From Lachnospiraceae bacterium (GTDB lineage Bacteria > Bacillota > Clostridia > Lachnospirales > Lachnospiraceae): DNA of 64,000 nucleotides. Both the position numbers and the translations under genes were made by a program. This document shows, piece after piece, positions 27,684 to 35,818 of the stretch. The stretch spans positions 1 through 64,000 of the forward strand of contig JAILIS010000033.1 in assembly GCA_024695145.1 (NCBI GenBank), read 5' to 3'. Every line of letters starts with the position of its first letter. Within the stretch, counting starts at the first letter, position 1. The notes beneath the pieces were generated by a model. The model did not search any database. It was not told where the DNA came from and saw nothing but the letters and a program-made list of their open reading frames with translations.

Positions 27684-27749
27684 CTTTTCACAACATATAG
27701 TTAGGGGTCAAAATCGGTCTAGCGATATGTTGTGTCAAGCCCCCAAAAG
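27684..27749 (+). ncRNA. Candidate pseudoknotted RNA or DNA element after the Nudix gene
   Basis: CTTTT-CACAACATAT (27684-27698) pairs with ATATGTTGTG (27725-27734) and AAAAG (27745-27749). GGGG in the loop (27704-27707) can pair with CCCCC (27740-27744) beyond the stem, giving a pseudoknot-like layout. No U-tract follows, so it is not a standard terminator. It lies upstream of the xerD promoter. No known riboswitch matches. Confidence 0.35.
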
Positions 27750-27784
27750 TCTTATAAATGCGATAAAATCAAGGAATTTTGTGG

Positions 27785-27813
27785 TTGATTTTATGTAGAA
27801 ATCTGCTTATAAT
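27785..27813 (+). promoter_or_regulatory. xerD promoter
   Basis: TTGATT (27785-27790), a 17-bp spacer and TATAAT (27808-27813). A GCGTA/TACGC hairpin may form in the short leader. Confidence 0.72.
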
Positions 27814-27873
27814 AAAACGCGTAGCGCAAATTTTACGCATTTGCACGGGCGTAGAAAGAGGCAGATTTTTTTT

Positions 27874-28758
27874 ATGGAAAAGGCTATTTCCGGGTTCATA
27901 ACTTATTTACATAACGTCAAGAAAAAATCCCTGAATACCGAACTTTCATATAAGAGAGATTTGAGCAAGATGCAGGATTACTTTAAGGGTGTCGGGATCA
28001 CTGAAGTCAGTGATGTGACCGAAGAAGCACTTTCGAAGTACGTATCGCATCTGGAGGAGAGCGGTTTTGCCGCGGCTACGGTATCAAGATCCGTAGCATC
28101 GGCAAAAGCGTTCTTCCATTACTGTGCAAATGAAGGCCTTATCGTCAAAGATCCGACCGGAGCACTCAAAGCTCCCAAGATCGAGAAGAAGATGCCTGAG
28201 ATCCTGACCATGGATGAAGTCACAAGACTTCTCGAACAGCCAAAGGGCGACAGCCCCAAGGAGATCAGGGACAAAGCGATGCTCGAGCTTTTGTACGCAA
28301 CCGGGATCAGAGTGTCTGAGCTTATGAACCTTGAGATTTCGGACATTAACATGCAGATGTGCTACATAACCTGCAAAGATGCGTCAAAAGAAAGAGTGAT
28401 ACCGTTCGGAAGAGAGGCCAAGCATGCGCTCACGAGATATCTCGACGGCGGCAGAGCGGCGCTCGTTGAGGATCAGACATCAAAGGTATTGTTTGCCAAC
28501 TGTTCGGGGCAGAAGATGAGCCGTCAGGGATTCTGGAAGCTGATCAAATACTACGCGAAGAAGGCAAAGATCACGACCGACATCACGCCCCACACACTTC
28601 GTCATTCATTTGCGGCGCATCTCGTGGAAAACGGTGCGGATCTTCGTGCGGTGCAGGAAATGCTCGGACATTCCGATATCTCGACTACGCAGATATATGC
28701 CACAATGAACCATAACAAGATCAGGGAAGTATACGCCAAGGCTCATCCGAGAGGATAA
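27874..28758 (+). CDS. xerD: Tyrosine recombinase, XerD/XerC type
   Basis: A 294-residue site-specific recombinase that resolves chromosome dimers. The N-terminal SAM-like domain (FITYLHNVKKKSLNTELSYKRDL) precedes the catalytic domain. The catalytic set is complete: Arg146 (ATGIRVSEL), Lys172, His240 and Arg243 (HTLRH), His266 (LGHSD) and Tyr275 (QIY). The ATG at 27874 (MEKAISGF) with GAAAGAGG upstream fits the family; an earlier TTG at 27841 lies in the leader. The 3' end overlaps the convergent PHP gene by 16 bases. XerD rather than XerC is inference from overall similarity. Confidence 0.88.
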   Translation: MEKAISGFITYLHNVKKKSLNTELSYKRDLSKMQDYFKGVGITEVSDVTEEALSKYVSHLEESGFAAATVSRSVASAKAFFHYCANEGLIVKDPTGALKAPKIEKKMPEILTMDEVTRLLEQPKGDSPKEIRDKAMLELLYATGIRVSELMNLEISDINMQMCYITCKDASKERVIPFGREAKHALTRYLDGGRAALVEDQTSKVLFANCSGQKMSRQGFWKLIKYYAKKAKITTDITPHTLRHSFAAHLVENGADLRAVQEMLGHSDISTTQIYATMNHNKIREVYAKAHPRG

Positions 28759-29561
28759 AGCACGGGCCGGCGCTGTTTAAATACCGCGTGATATTTATAT
28801 CCGCATTCAAGAAGCAGCTTTTCAATACGGTCAAAATCATACGCCAGGGCTTCGGTCGAATGGGCATCACTTCCTATAGTGATAAGCTCACCTCCCAGTT
28901 CCTTATATCTCATAACGATATCTTTACAAGGATTCGGCTCGCCGAGTCCTTTTCTGTATCCTGCAGAGTTGATCTCCAGCGCGATCCCCTTTTCAATGAG
29001 AAGTTTTAATATCGGGTCGAGATGTTCACGGTATCTGTCATATGAATATTCTCTGTTTTTGTTCGGACCGTAGCGGACCACGTAATCAAGGTGTCCCAAA
29101 GTGTCAATATCATCAAACAGCTGTATATCAAGAAGGGTCTCATCGAAATACTCGTTGTATGCATCCTCTTCACTGCGTCCTTCAAAGAACGAAGCATAGT
29201 AAGGATCTCTTCTTCCTATCGTATGGGCAGAGCCTATTACCAGATCAAAAGGATATTGGTTAACATAATTAATATTCCAGTCAACCAGGTGAGGCTGCAT
29301 TCCGAGCTCCACTCCGAATAAAAGTTCTATCGTCCCTTCATATTTATCTTTAAGTTCCAGATATCTTGCCCTGTAGGCATCGGTATCAAGAAAGAATTCC
29401 GGGGCAGAAGAGCTGTCTGACTGCGGATAGTCCCTGTCCATGTGCTCGGTAAAGCATAGCGTTGTAAGACTCCTTGATAAAGCGGCTTTTATAAGCGCTT
29501 CCATATCGGTATCGCAGTCGCTTGAAAACATTGTATGTGTGTGTATATCTGCTTTTATCAT
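28743..29561 (-). CDS. PHP-domain histidinol-phosphatase
   Basis: A 272-residue metal-dependent phosphoesterase. KADIHTHTMFSSD (first metal motif), FTEHMD, FGVELG, VIGSAHTIG, DTLGHLDYVVRYG and ITIGSDAHS are the expected PHP ligands. It resembles HisK/HisJ, which dephosphorylates histidinol phosphate in histidine synthesis, but no his genes are adjacent. On the minus strand TTGCGC-17-TGATATAAT ends 7 bases before the ATG and no ribosome binding site is present, so the mRNA is probably leaderless. Confidence 0.83.
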   Translation of the reverse strand: MIKADIHTHTMFSSDCDTDMEALIKAALSRSLTTLCFTEHMDRDYPQSDSSSAPEFFLDTDAYRARYLELKDKYEGTIELLFGVELGMQPHLVDWNINYVNQYPFDLVIGSAHTIGRRDPYYASFFEGRSEEDAYNEYFDETLLDIQLFDDIDTLGHLDYVVRYGPNKNREYSYDRYREHLDPILKLLIEKGIALEINSAGYRKGLGEPNPCKDIVMRYKELGGELITIGSDAHSTEALAYDFDRIEKLLLECGYKYHAVFKQRRPVLYPLG

Positions 29562-29568
29562 GGAAGTG

Positions 29569-29597
29569 ATTATATCAGAACTTCTTCATCCGCGCAA
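29569..29597 (-). promoter_or_regulatory. Leaderless promoter of the PHP gene
   Basis: On the minus strand TTGCGC (29597-29592), a 17-bp spacer and TATAAT (29574-29569) preceded by TGA. The expected transcription start coincides with the ATG at 29561. Confidence 0.6.
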
Positions 29598-29604
29598 AAA
29601 ACTG

Positions 29605-29633
29605 TTGTATTTTCCGCAGCATGTGTGTAAAAT
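29605..29633 (+). promoter_or_regulatory. gap promoter
   Basis: TTGTAT (29605-29610), a 17-bp spacer and TAAAAT (29628-29633), back to back with the divergent PHP promoter. The leader then carries TTTAGGAGG before the ATG at 29699. Confidence 0.5.
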
Positions 29634-29698
29634 AGACGTGCTGGTTATTAGAGTGCAAAGCGCTTTATCACAATAATAATGTTTAGGAGGATTCAAAC

Positions 29699-30700
29699 AT
29701 GGCAGTAAAAGTAGCAATTAATGGTTTTGGTCGTATCGGTCGTCTTGCTTTCAGGCAGATGTTCGGTGCTCCCGGTTACGAGGTTGTAGCTATCAACGAT
29801 CTTACAACACCCAAGATGCTCGCTCATCTTCTCAAGTATGACAGTGCTCAGGGTAAGTACGCACTCGCTGATACGGTTTCAGCAGGCGAAGATTCCATCA
29901 CGGTTGATGGCAAGACTCTCAAGATCTACAAAGAGCCCGATGCAAACAACTGTCCTTGGGGCGCACTTGATGTTGACGTAGTTCTCGAGTGCTCAGGATT
30001 CTATACATCCAAGGAAAAGGCTCAGGCACACATCAATGCCGGCGCCAAGAAGGTTGTTATCTCTGCTCCTGCCGGTAATGATCTTCCTACCATCGTATAC
30101 AATGTTAACCATACAACCCTTACAAAGGATGACAAGATCATCTCAGCAGCTTCATGTACAACAAACTGCCTTGCTCCCATGGCTAAGGCTCTTAACGATC
30201 TTGCTACTATCAAGTCAGGTATCATGTCAACGATCCACGCTTACACAGGTGATCAGATGATCCTCGACGGTCCTCAGAGAAAGGGTGACCTCAGAAGAAG
30301 CCGCGCAGGCGCTATCAACATCGTTCCCAACTCAACAGGCGCAGCAAAGGCTATCGGACTTGTTATCCCCGAGCTTAACGGCAAGCTCATCGGAAGCGCT
30401 CAGCGTGTTCCCACTCCTACAGGTTCAACAACGATCCTTGTTGCTACAGTAGAGAAGAGCGTTACCAAGGAAGAGATCAATGCGGCAATGAAGGCTGCTT
30501 CATCAGAGTCATTCGGATACAACGAGGACGAGATCGTTTCTTCCGATATCATCGGCAGCACATACGGTTCTATCTTTGATGCTACACAGACAATGGTTGG
30601 CGCTGACAACCTTGTTCAGGTAGTTTCATGGTCTGACAACGAGAACAGCTACACATCACAGATGGTTCGTACTATCAAGTATTTCGCTGAGCTCGGCTAA
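29699..30700 (+). CDS. gap: Glyceraldehyde-3-phosphate dehydrogenase
   Basis: A 333-residue NAD-dependent glycolytic enzyme. [18 protein letters not shown] is the NAD fold; the catalytic Cys lies in [12 protein letters not shown] (near residue 154), with [33 protein letters not shown] and [13 protein letters not shown]. Codons are strongly biased, as expected for an abundant protein. A terminator follows, but pgk and tpiA come next, so partial read-through may set their ratio. Confidence 0.98.
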   Translation: MAVKVAINGFGRIGRLAFRQMFGAPGYEVVAINDLTTPKMLAHLLKYDSAQGKYALADTVSAGEDSITVDGKTLKIYKEPDANNCPWGALDVDVVLECSGFYTSKEKAQAHINAGAKKVVISAPAGNDLPTIVYNVNHTTLTKDDKIISAASCTTNCLAPMAKALNDLATIKSGIMSTIHAYTGDQMILDGPQRKGDLRRSRAGAINIVPNSTGAAKAIGLVIPELNGKLIGSAQRVPTPTGSTTILVATVEKSVTKEEINAAMKAASSESFGYNEDEIVSSDIIGSTYGSIFDATQTMVGADNLVQVVSWSDNENSYTSQMVRTIKYFAELG

Positions 30701-30716
30701 GCTTTGCTAAAATCAT

Positions 30717-30745
30717 AACCCCGGTCAAAACTGGCCGGGGTTTTT
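30717..30745 (+). terminator. gap terminator
   Basis: AACCCCGG-TCAAAACTGG-CCGGGGTT forms a GC-rich stem ending in TTTTT (30741-30745), between gap and pgk. Confidence 0.88.
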
Positions 30746-30767
30746 ATTGAAGATAGGAGGTTTTCAT

Positions 30768-32000
30768 ATGGCACTTAACAAAAAGAGCGTTGACGATTTC
30801 AACGCGAGCGGCAAGAGAGTACTCGTAAGATGTGATTTTAACGTTCCGTTAAAGGATGGTGTGATCACGGATGATACAAGGATCAGGGCTGCACTTCCCA
30901 CGATCGAAAAGCTTATAAAGGATGGAGCAAAAGTCATTCTCTGCTCACATCTCGGCAAGGTTAAGGAAGGCCCCAACGAGAAGGAAAGCCTTGCACCCGT
31001 AGCAAAGGCACTTTCCGAAAAGCTCGGCAAGGAAGTTGTATTTGTCGGCGACTATAATGTTACCGGACAGGCTGCAACCGACGCTGTTGCAAATATGAAG
31101 AACGGCGATGTTGTTCTTCTTCAGAATACACGTTTCCGCGGCAAGGAAGAGACCAAGCCCGAGGATGCCGGAGAAGCATTCGCGAAAGAGCTTGCTGATC
31201 TTGCCGATGACTATGTATGTGATGCATTCGGATCAGCTCACAGAGCACATGCATCCGTTGCGGTTGTTACAAAGTACATCAGTGAAAAAGGCGGCACAAA
31301 CGCAGTCGGTTACCTCATGCAGAAGGAGATCGATTTCCTCGGTAATGCGGTTGAGAATCCCGTACGTCCTTTCGTAGCCATTCTCGGTGGCGCCAAAGTT
31401 GCCGACAAGCTTAAAGTTATAGACAATCTTCTTGAGAAGGCCGATACACTTATCATCGGCGGCGGCATGGCTTTCACTTTCCTGAAGGCTAAAGGCTATG
31501 AAATCGGAAAATCACTCGTTGACAACGAGAAGATCGACTACTGCAAAGAGATGATGGCAAAGGCCGACAAGCTTGGCAAGAAGCTGCTTCTTCCCGTAGA
31601 TACCGGTATTGCAAAATCATTCCCGGATCCCATCGACGGACCGATCGATGTTACTTATGTTGATTCCGACAAGATCCCTGCTGATATGGAAGGCCTTGAC
31701 ATCGGACCGAAGACACAGGAACTTTTTGCGAATGCCGCAAAGGAAGCCAAGACCGTTGTATGGAACGGACCCATGGGCGTTTTCGAGAATCCCACTCTTG
31801 CAAAGGGTACGATCGCCGTTGCAAAAGCTCTTGCTGAGACTGATGCAACAACTATCATCGGCGGCGGTGATTCCGCAGCTGCATGTAACCAGCTCGGTTT
31901 TGCTGACAAGATGAGCCACATCTCAACAGGCGGCGGAGCATCTCTTGAGTTCCTCGAGGGCAAGGAGCTTCCGGGTGTTTATGCTGCGGACGATAAATAA
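30768..32000 (+). CDS. pgk: Phosphoglycerate kinase
   Basis: A 410-residue two-domain kinase that makes ATP from 1,3-bisphosphoglycerate. [64 protein letters not shown] and GGGDSAAA are family motifs. The ATG at 30768 has AGGAGG 7 bases upstream; the earlier in-frame ATG at 30747 lies in the terminator trailer without a site. Confidence 0.97.
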   Translation: MALNKKSVDDFNASGKRVLVRCDFNVPLKDGVITDDTRIRAALPTIEKLIKDGAKVILCSHLGKVKEGPNEKESLAPVAKALSEKLGKEVVFVGDYNVTGQAATDAVANMKNGDVVLLQNTRFRGKEETKPEDAGEAFAKELADLADDYVCDAFGSAHRAHASVAVVTKYISEKGGTNAVGYLMQKEIDFLGNAVENPVRPFVAILGGAKVADKLKVIDNLLEKADTLIIGGGMAFTFLKAKGYEIGKSLVDNEKIDYCKEMMAKADKLGKKLLLPVDTGIAKSFPDPIDGPIDVTYVDSDKIPADMEGLDIGPKTQELFANAAKEAKTVVWNGPMGVFENPTLAKGTIAVAKALAETDATTIIGGGDSAAACNQLGFADKMSHISTGGGASLEFLEGKELPGVYAADDK

Positions 32001-32023
32001 GATCGTTATTGACGGGGCGTCCG

Positions 32024-32141
32024 ACGATATCATTCACTTCGGGGACGCTCCCGCTCATTGTCCTCGGTGCTCACGTTACTAAGCTCGAAAAAACCTCGCT
32101 AAGTAACGAGCCTGCGGAATGCCCCGAAGCGAATATATCGT
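32024..32141. repeat. 118-bp imperfect inverted-repeat element between pgk and tpiA
   Basis: ACGATAT...CTTCGGGG (32024-32044) pairs with CCCCGAAG...ATATCGT (32122-32141). Inner pairs are CATT/AATG, GCTC-x-CGTTACT/AGTAACGAGC, with a loop near 32081-32101. It contains no gene and shows the same design as the folC-folP element, although the ends differ in sequence. Confidence 0.5.
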
Positions 32142-32166
32142 GGCCACCCCGGTCAGAAAGTGGCCG
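32142..32166 (+). terminator. Weak hairpin ahead of tpiA
   Basis: GGCCAC (32142-32147) and GTGGCC (32160-32165) form a 6-bp stem followed by GCTTTGTT. It could attenuate transcription into tpiA, but the U-tract is poor. Confidence 0.3.
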
Positions 32167-32193
32167 CTTTGTTAAAGAAAGGATAGAATTAAA

Positions 32194-32940
32194 ATGGCTA
32201 GAAGACGTATAATCGCCGGTAACTGGAAAATGAACAAGACACCGGCTGAAGCAGTTGAACTTTGTAATACACTTAAGGATCTCGTAAAGAACGATGATGT
32301 GGACGTTGTTTACTGTGTACCTGCCATCGATATCGTACCCGTTGTTGAAGCGGTTAAAGGAAGCAATGTCAAAGTCGGCGCACAGAACTTCTACATTGAA
32401 GACAAGGGCGCTTTCACAGGCGAGATCGCAGCTCCCATGCTGAAGGAAGCAGGAGTTGAATACATCATTATCGGACACTCCGAGAGACGTGATATCTTCG
32501 GGGAGAACGATATCCTGATCAATGCCAAGGTTAAGAAGGCATTTGCGGCAGGTCTCAAGCCGATACTGTGCTGCGGTGAGTCTCTGGCACTGCGCAAGGC
32601 AGGCACATACAAAGAGTGGATAGCACGCCAGATCAAATGGGATCTTGACGGTATCACGGCTGACCAGGTCAAGAACCTCGTTATCGCTTACGAGCCCATC
32701 TGGGCTATCGGAACCGGCGAAACAGCTACAGCCGATCAGGCAGAAGAAGTCTGCAAGATGATCCGCGAGATCATAGGCAGTATGTATGACGCTGCAACCG
32801 CAGACGCAGTGCGCATCCAGTACGGCGGATCGATGAACGCCGGCAATGCGGCTGAGCTTCTCAGCAAAGACAACATCGATGGAGGCCTTATCGGCGGAGC
32901 AAGCCTCAAGCCCGACTTCGGCCAGATCGTCAACGCCTGA
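32194..32940 (+). CDS. tpiA: Triosephosphate isomerase
   Basis: A 248-residue TIM barrel that interconverts dihydroxyacetone phosphate and glyceraldehyde-3-phosphate. [10 protein letters not shown] at the start, catalytic His in [11 protein letters not shown], catalytic Glu in [11 protein letters not shown], and YGGSMNAGN at the phosphate site. A GAAAGGATAG site precedes the ATG. It forms a glycolytic run with gap and pgk. Confidence 0.98.
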   Translation: MARRRIIAGNWKMNKTPAEAVELCNTLKDLVKNDDVDVVYCVPAIDIVPVVEAVKGSNVKVGAQNFYIEDKGAFTGEIAAPMLKEAGVEYIIIGHSERRDIFGENDILINAKVKKAFAAGLKPILCCGESLALRKAGTYKEWIARQIKWDLDGITADQVKNLVIAYEPIWAIGTGETATADQAEEVCKMIREIIGSMYDAATADAVRIQYGGSMNAGNAAELLSKDNIDGGLIGGASLKPDFGQIVNA

Positions 32941-32969
32941 CCCGTTTTCACATAATGAGTTTATTACAG

Positions 32970-33006
32970 CCGCCCGGTCGCCTCTTGCGACGGGCGGTTA
33001 TTTTAT
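32970..33006 (+). terminator. tpiA terminator
   Basis: CCGCCCGGTCGC-CTCT-TGCGACGGGCGG forms a strong stem followed by TTATTTTATT. Confidence 0.85.
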
Positions 33007-33034
33007 TGAATTAGTTTCGGATATGGAGTACAAT
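33006..33034 (+). promoter_or_regulatory. Promoter of the sortase-EAL pair
   Basis: TTGAAT (33006-33011), a 17-bp spacer and TACAAT (33029-33034), giving a leader of about 15 bases to the ATG at 33055. Confidence 0.55.
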
Positions 33035-33054
33035 CTATAGATATGTAACGGGGT

Positions 33055-33900
33055 ATGTTTATGTCAAAGCTCAGGATCACGATAATAATAATAGCATCCA
33101 TTGCAACCGTTGTCTGTGCCGTTATGCTCATACGCACGACAATGCAGTACAAGGCTGCCGACAATGAATACAGCAGTCTCGAGCAGTATGCAAAGGTCGG
33201 CGGTGAGGATCCTTCATCCGGGACGGAATCATCTGAAACGGAAGAGGTGAAGGAGCAGGCAGTCGAGGAGACTGTGGAGGAAGAGGAGAAGGTCCTGACC
33301 CGTAACTACAACAGGGCCGATTTTCCCGATATAGCAGTTGATCACGAGGCGCTCAAGAAGATAAACGGAAGTTATGTCTGCTGGCTCTATGCCCCCGGTG
33401 CCCAGATCAACCATCCTGTTGTACAGGGTACCGATAACGAGTTCTATCTGCATCACACATTTGAGATGCAGAAGAATATCGCCGGATGCGTGTTCATGGA
33501 TTATGAAGTGGATCCGATGCTCACAAGCTGGAACACGTTTTTCTATGGACACAACATGAAGAACGGCTCAATGTTCGGGCACCTCAAGAATTATATCAAT
33601 GACAAGTCGGTGTACGACAAGGAAAAATACATCTATGTTTTCCGTCCCGAGGGCATTTACAGATATGAGATTTTCTCGTTTTATCTTGACCCGACGGATT
33701 CTAAGATGTACTATACTTGCGATACATTCAGAGAATACAGGGCTTATCTGCGGGAGGCCACGAAGAAGTCCGTACGCGAATGCGAGGCCAGACCGGACCC
33801 GGATCTTAATATCGTGACACTCGTCACCTGTTCGGGAAGCGGATCCAACAAACAGAGATTTTTCGTTCATGCTCAGTTCAAGGATTACTATTTATTTTGA
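33055..33900 (+). CDS. srtB: Class B sortase
   Basis: A 281-residue membrane-anchored transpeptidase. One N-terminal membrane helix (ITIIIIASIATVVCAVMLI) is followed by an acidic linker (about 50-80, rich in Glu) and the sortase domain. The catalytic residues are His166 (YGHNMKNGSMFG), Cys259 (TLVTC) and Arg268 (KQRFF); the long region between His and Cys marks class B. Sortases join a sorting-signal Thr to cell wall or to another pilin-like protein. The nearest likely substrate is the giant adhesin two genes downstream. An EAL-domain gene follows 9 bases later. Confidence 0.9.
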   Translation: MFMSKLRITIIIIASIATVVCAVMLIRTTMQYKAADNEYSSLEQYAKVGGEDPSSGTESSETEEVKEQAVEETVEEEEKVLTRNYNRADFPDIAVDHEALKKINGSYVCWLYAPGAQINHPVVQGTDNEFYLHHTFEMQKNIAGCVFMDYEVDPMLTSWNTFFYGHNMKNGSMFGHLKNYINDKSVYDKEKYIYVFRPEGIYRYEIFSFYLDPTDSKMYYTCDTFREYRAYLREATKKSVRECEARPDPDLNIVTLVTCSGSGSNKQRFFVHAQFKDYYLF

Positions 33901-33909
33901 AGGTAGAAT

Positions 33910-35592
33910 ATGCGTTTAGCACATGCACGCCATAAAACATTAATACTGAGATCATGCATATTGATGGGATTTTTTCTCATCGTTCTCAATGCCATGATAT
34001 CCGTTAAGTACAGCAATGTGATGTTTTCGATAGGGAACGCGCAGCTGCCGGTCACCAGCCTTAACGGGTGTATTCAGGTCATTATCAGCCTCATATGCAT
34101 CATCATGGTACTGACCGATGCGAAGAAAGGCCTTGTATGGTCATCTATCGTTCTGGGCATATCGGTGCTTGGTGCTGTAAGAGCGATGATCGTGGCCCGT
34201 AACCTTATGCCCGCTCCGGGTGTTTTCAATACCGCTATCTTTTTGATATCGATGTATCTTATCTCGCGTCAGATACAGTACAGTGACAGGATGGCCGTCA
34301 CCGACACGGTGACAGGCCTCAATAACAGATACGGTTTTGATCATGATATCCGCAGCAAGAAATGGATGAATGAAAAGGGCAGTATAGTTTTCATACATCT
34401 GGACGGCTTCTGGCCGGTCAACGCCAATCTCGGCCGCAGATACGGCGATGAACTGCTTCGTATTGTTGCAAGCAGGATCAAAACTGCACTAGGAGAGAAA
34501 AACGGCGAGGCATACAAGATCGAGGGAGCCGAGTACGCACTGATCCTTCCCGCAGAAGTTGATCATGATGCACTTGTTCGCGAGATGATCAAATCCGTCG
34601 AGGAAACTATCACCCTCAACAAGGACGGTGTTCCTTCGAACTGTTATTTAAGCGCGTTTGCCGGTATTGCTGATATAGCGGATCCTTCCGCAGATGCCGA
34701 TACGATAATGAAGCGTGCCGATGTGGCCATGAACTACGCCATGAAGTCCGGCAATATCAAGTACTGTCTGTTTAATGACGAGATGAACGAGTCCCTTGCC
34801 CGTCAGGTTCACATTGAACTCCTTGTAAAGGACAGCCTTCGCAACGATTGGTTCTACCTTGTTTACCAGCCCCAGTATACGATAGCCGACAAGCGCCTGC
34901 GCGGTTTTGAGACTCTTATCAGGATGAACGCGCCCGGAGAAGAGAAGATCCCGCCTTCGGAGTTCATCTCGATTGCAGAGATGTCGGACCTTGTGCTTGA
35001 TATTGATAAATTCGTTCTGCACCGTACAATGACGGAATTCCGTGAGATTTGTTATTCATCGGGCAATACTATCACCGTTGCCGTTAATGTATCGGCTAAG
35101 AGTGTCGCACGTGCAGGGTTTGCCGATAAGGTACTCGGGCTTTTGAAAGAGACGGAGTTCCCGGCGGAGTGTCTCGAGATCGAGATAACCGAATATTCGT
35201 TTGTTGAAGAAGGTAACCATACTCTCGAAAACATCAAGAAACTTCGTGATAATCAGATCATGATCGCACTTGATGATTTCGGCACAGGCTACACATCCCT
35301 TGAACAGCTGATGAAACTGCCTGTCAACCTTGTGAAGATAGACAAATCACTCATAGATAACCTTGTCCGCAACGAGATGAACATTGACTTCGTCAAGTCT
35401 GTCATCTATATGGGTCATTTGATGGATGCCGAGGTCATTGCGGAGGGTGTTGAGCACGACAATCAGGTGGACTGCCTTAAAGAACTCGACTGTGATTTTA
35501 TCCAGGGCTTTATCTGGGGCAAACCGATGGAGTACGACGAGGCCTGCGATCTTGCCAACACAATATACGACAAACTTCCCCGTTATCATTGA
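33910..35592 (+). CDS. Membrane c-di-GMP phosphodiesterase (degenerate GGDEF + EAL)
   Basis: A 560-residue protein. The N-terminal region (about 12-125) has four or five membrane segments. A GGDEF-fold domain (about 130-290) carries EGAEY at 205-209 in place of GGDEF, so it is probably not a cyclase. The EAL domain (about 300-555) keeps the expected metal and catalytic residues: Glu334 in ETLIR, EIEITE, Asp455-Asp456 in DDFG, Lys476, Glu512 and QGFIWG, so it should hydrolyse c-di-GMP to pGpG. It is transcribed with srtB and lies just before the giant adhesin gene, which suggests local c-di-GMP control of surface attachment. Confidence 0.88.
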   Translation: MRLAHARHKTLILRSCILMGFFLIVLNAMISVKYSNVMFSIGNAQLPVTSLNGCIQVIISLICIIMVLTDAKKGLVWSSIVLGISVLGAVRAMIVARNLMPAPGVFNTAIFLISMYLISRQIQYSDRMAVTDTVTGLNNRYGFDHDIRSKKWMNEKGSIVFIHLDGFWPVNANLGRRYGDELLRIVASRIKTALGEKNGEAYKIEGAEYALILPAEVDHDALVREMIKSVEETITLNKDGVPSNCYLSAFAGIADIADPSADADTIMKRADVAMNYAMKSGNIKYCLFNDEMNESLARQVHIELLVKDSLRNDWFYLVYQPQYTIADKRLRGFETLIRMNAPGEEKIPPSEFISIAEMSDLVLDIDKFVLHRTMTEFREICYSSGNTITVAVNVSAKSVARAGFADKVLGLLKETEFPAECLEIEITEYSFVEEGNHTLENIKKLRDNQIMIALDDFGTGYTSLEQLMKLPVNLVKIDKSLIDNLVRNEMNIDFVKSVIYMGHLMDAEVIAEGVEHDNQVDCLKELDCDFIQGFIWGKPMEYDEACDLANTIYDKLPRYH

Positions 35593-35630
35593 AAACAGGG
35601 CTTATCCCGTATATCGAAAATCAGTCGTTT

Positions 35631-35666
35631 AGCAAAGTTGCACAGAAATGAGCGTGCAACTTTGTT
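35631..35666 (+). terminator. Terminator-like hairpin after the EAL gene
   Basis: AGCAAAGTTGCAC (35631-35643) pairs with GTGCAACTTTGTT (35654-35666), a 12-13-bp stem. The downstream T-run (TTTTTTT) is about 25 bases further on, so termination strength is uncertain. The rest of 35593-35818 is the giant gene's leader, with no convincing -35/-10 pair; GAAGGAGAG precedes its ATG. Confidence 0.55.
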
Positions 35667-35818
35667 CGTTATTTAGAACAATTTTTTTGTGAAATTTACT
35701 CATGCGTGAACCTTTTTTTGCCGATAAAAAGTCCTTATATTTGAACGGGATTGGGTAAACTATGTCCATATCCCGTACTCTTATATATCAACCCCTATAG
35801 GATAGAAGGAGAGAAACA

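Noticed and set aside
27684..27749. dif (Xer) recombination site next to xerD
   Set aside because: The arms are 26 bases apart rather than about 6, and the sequence does not resemble known Firmicute dif sites.
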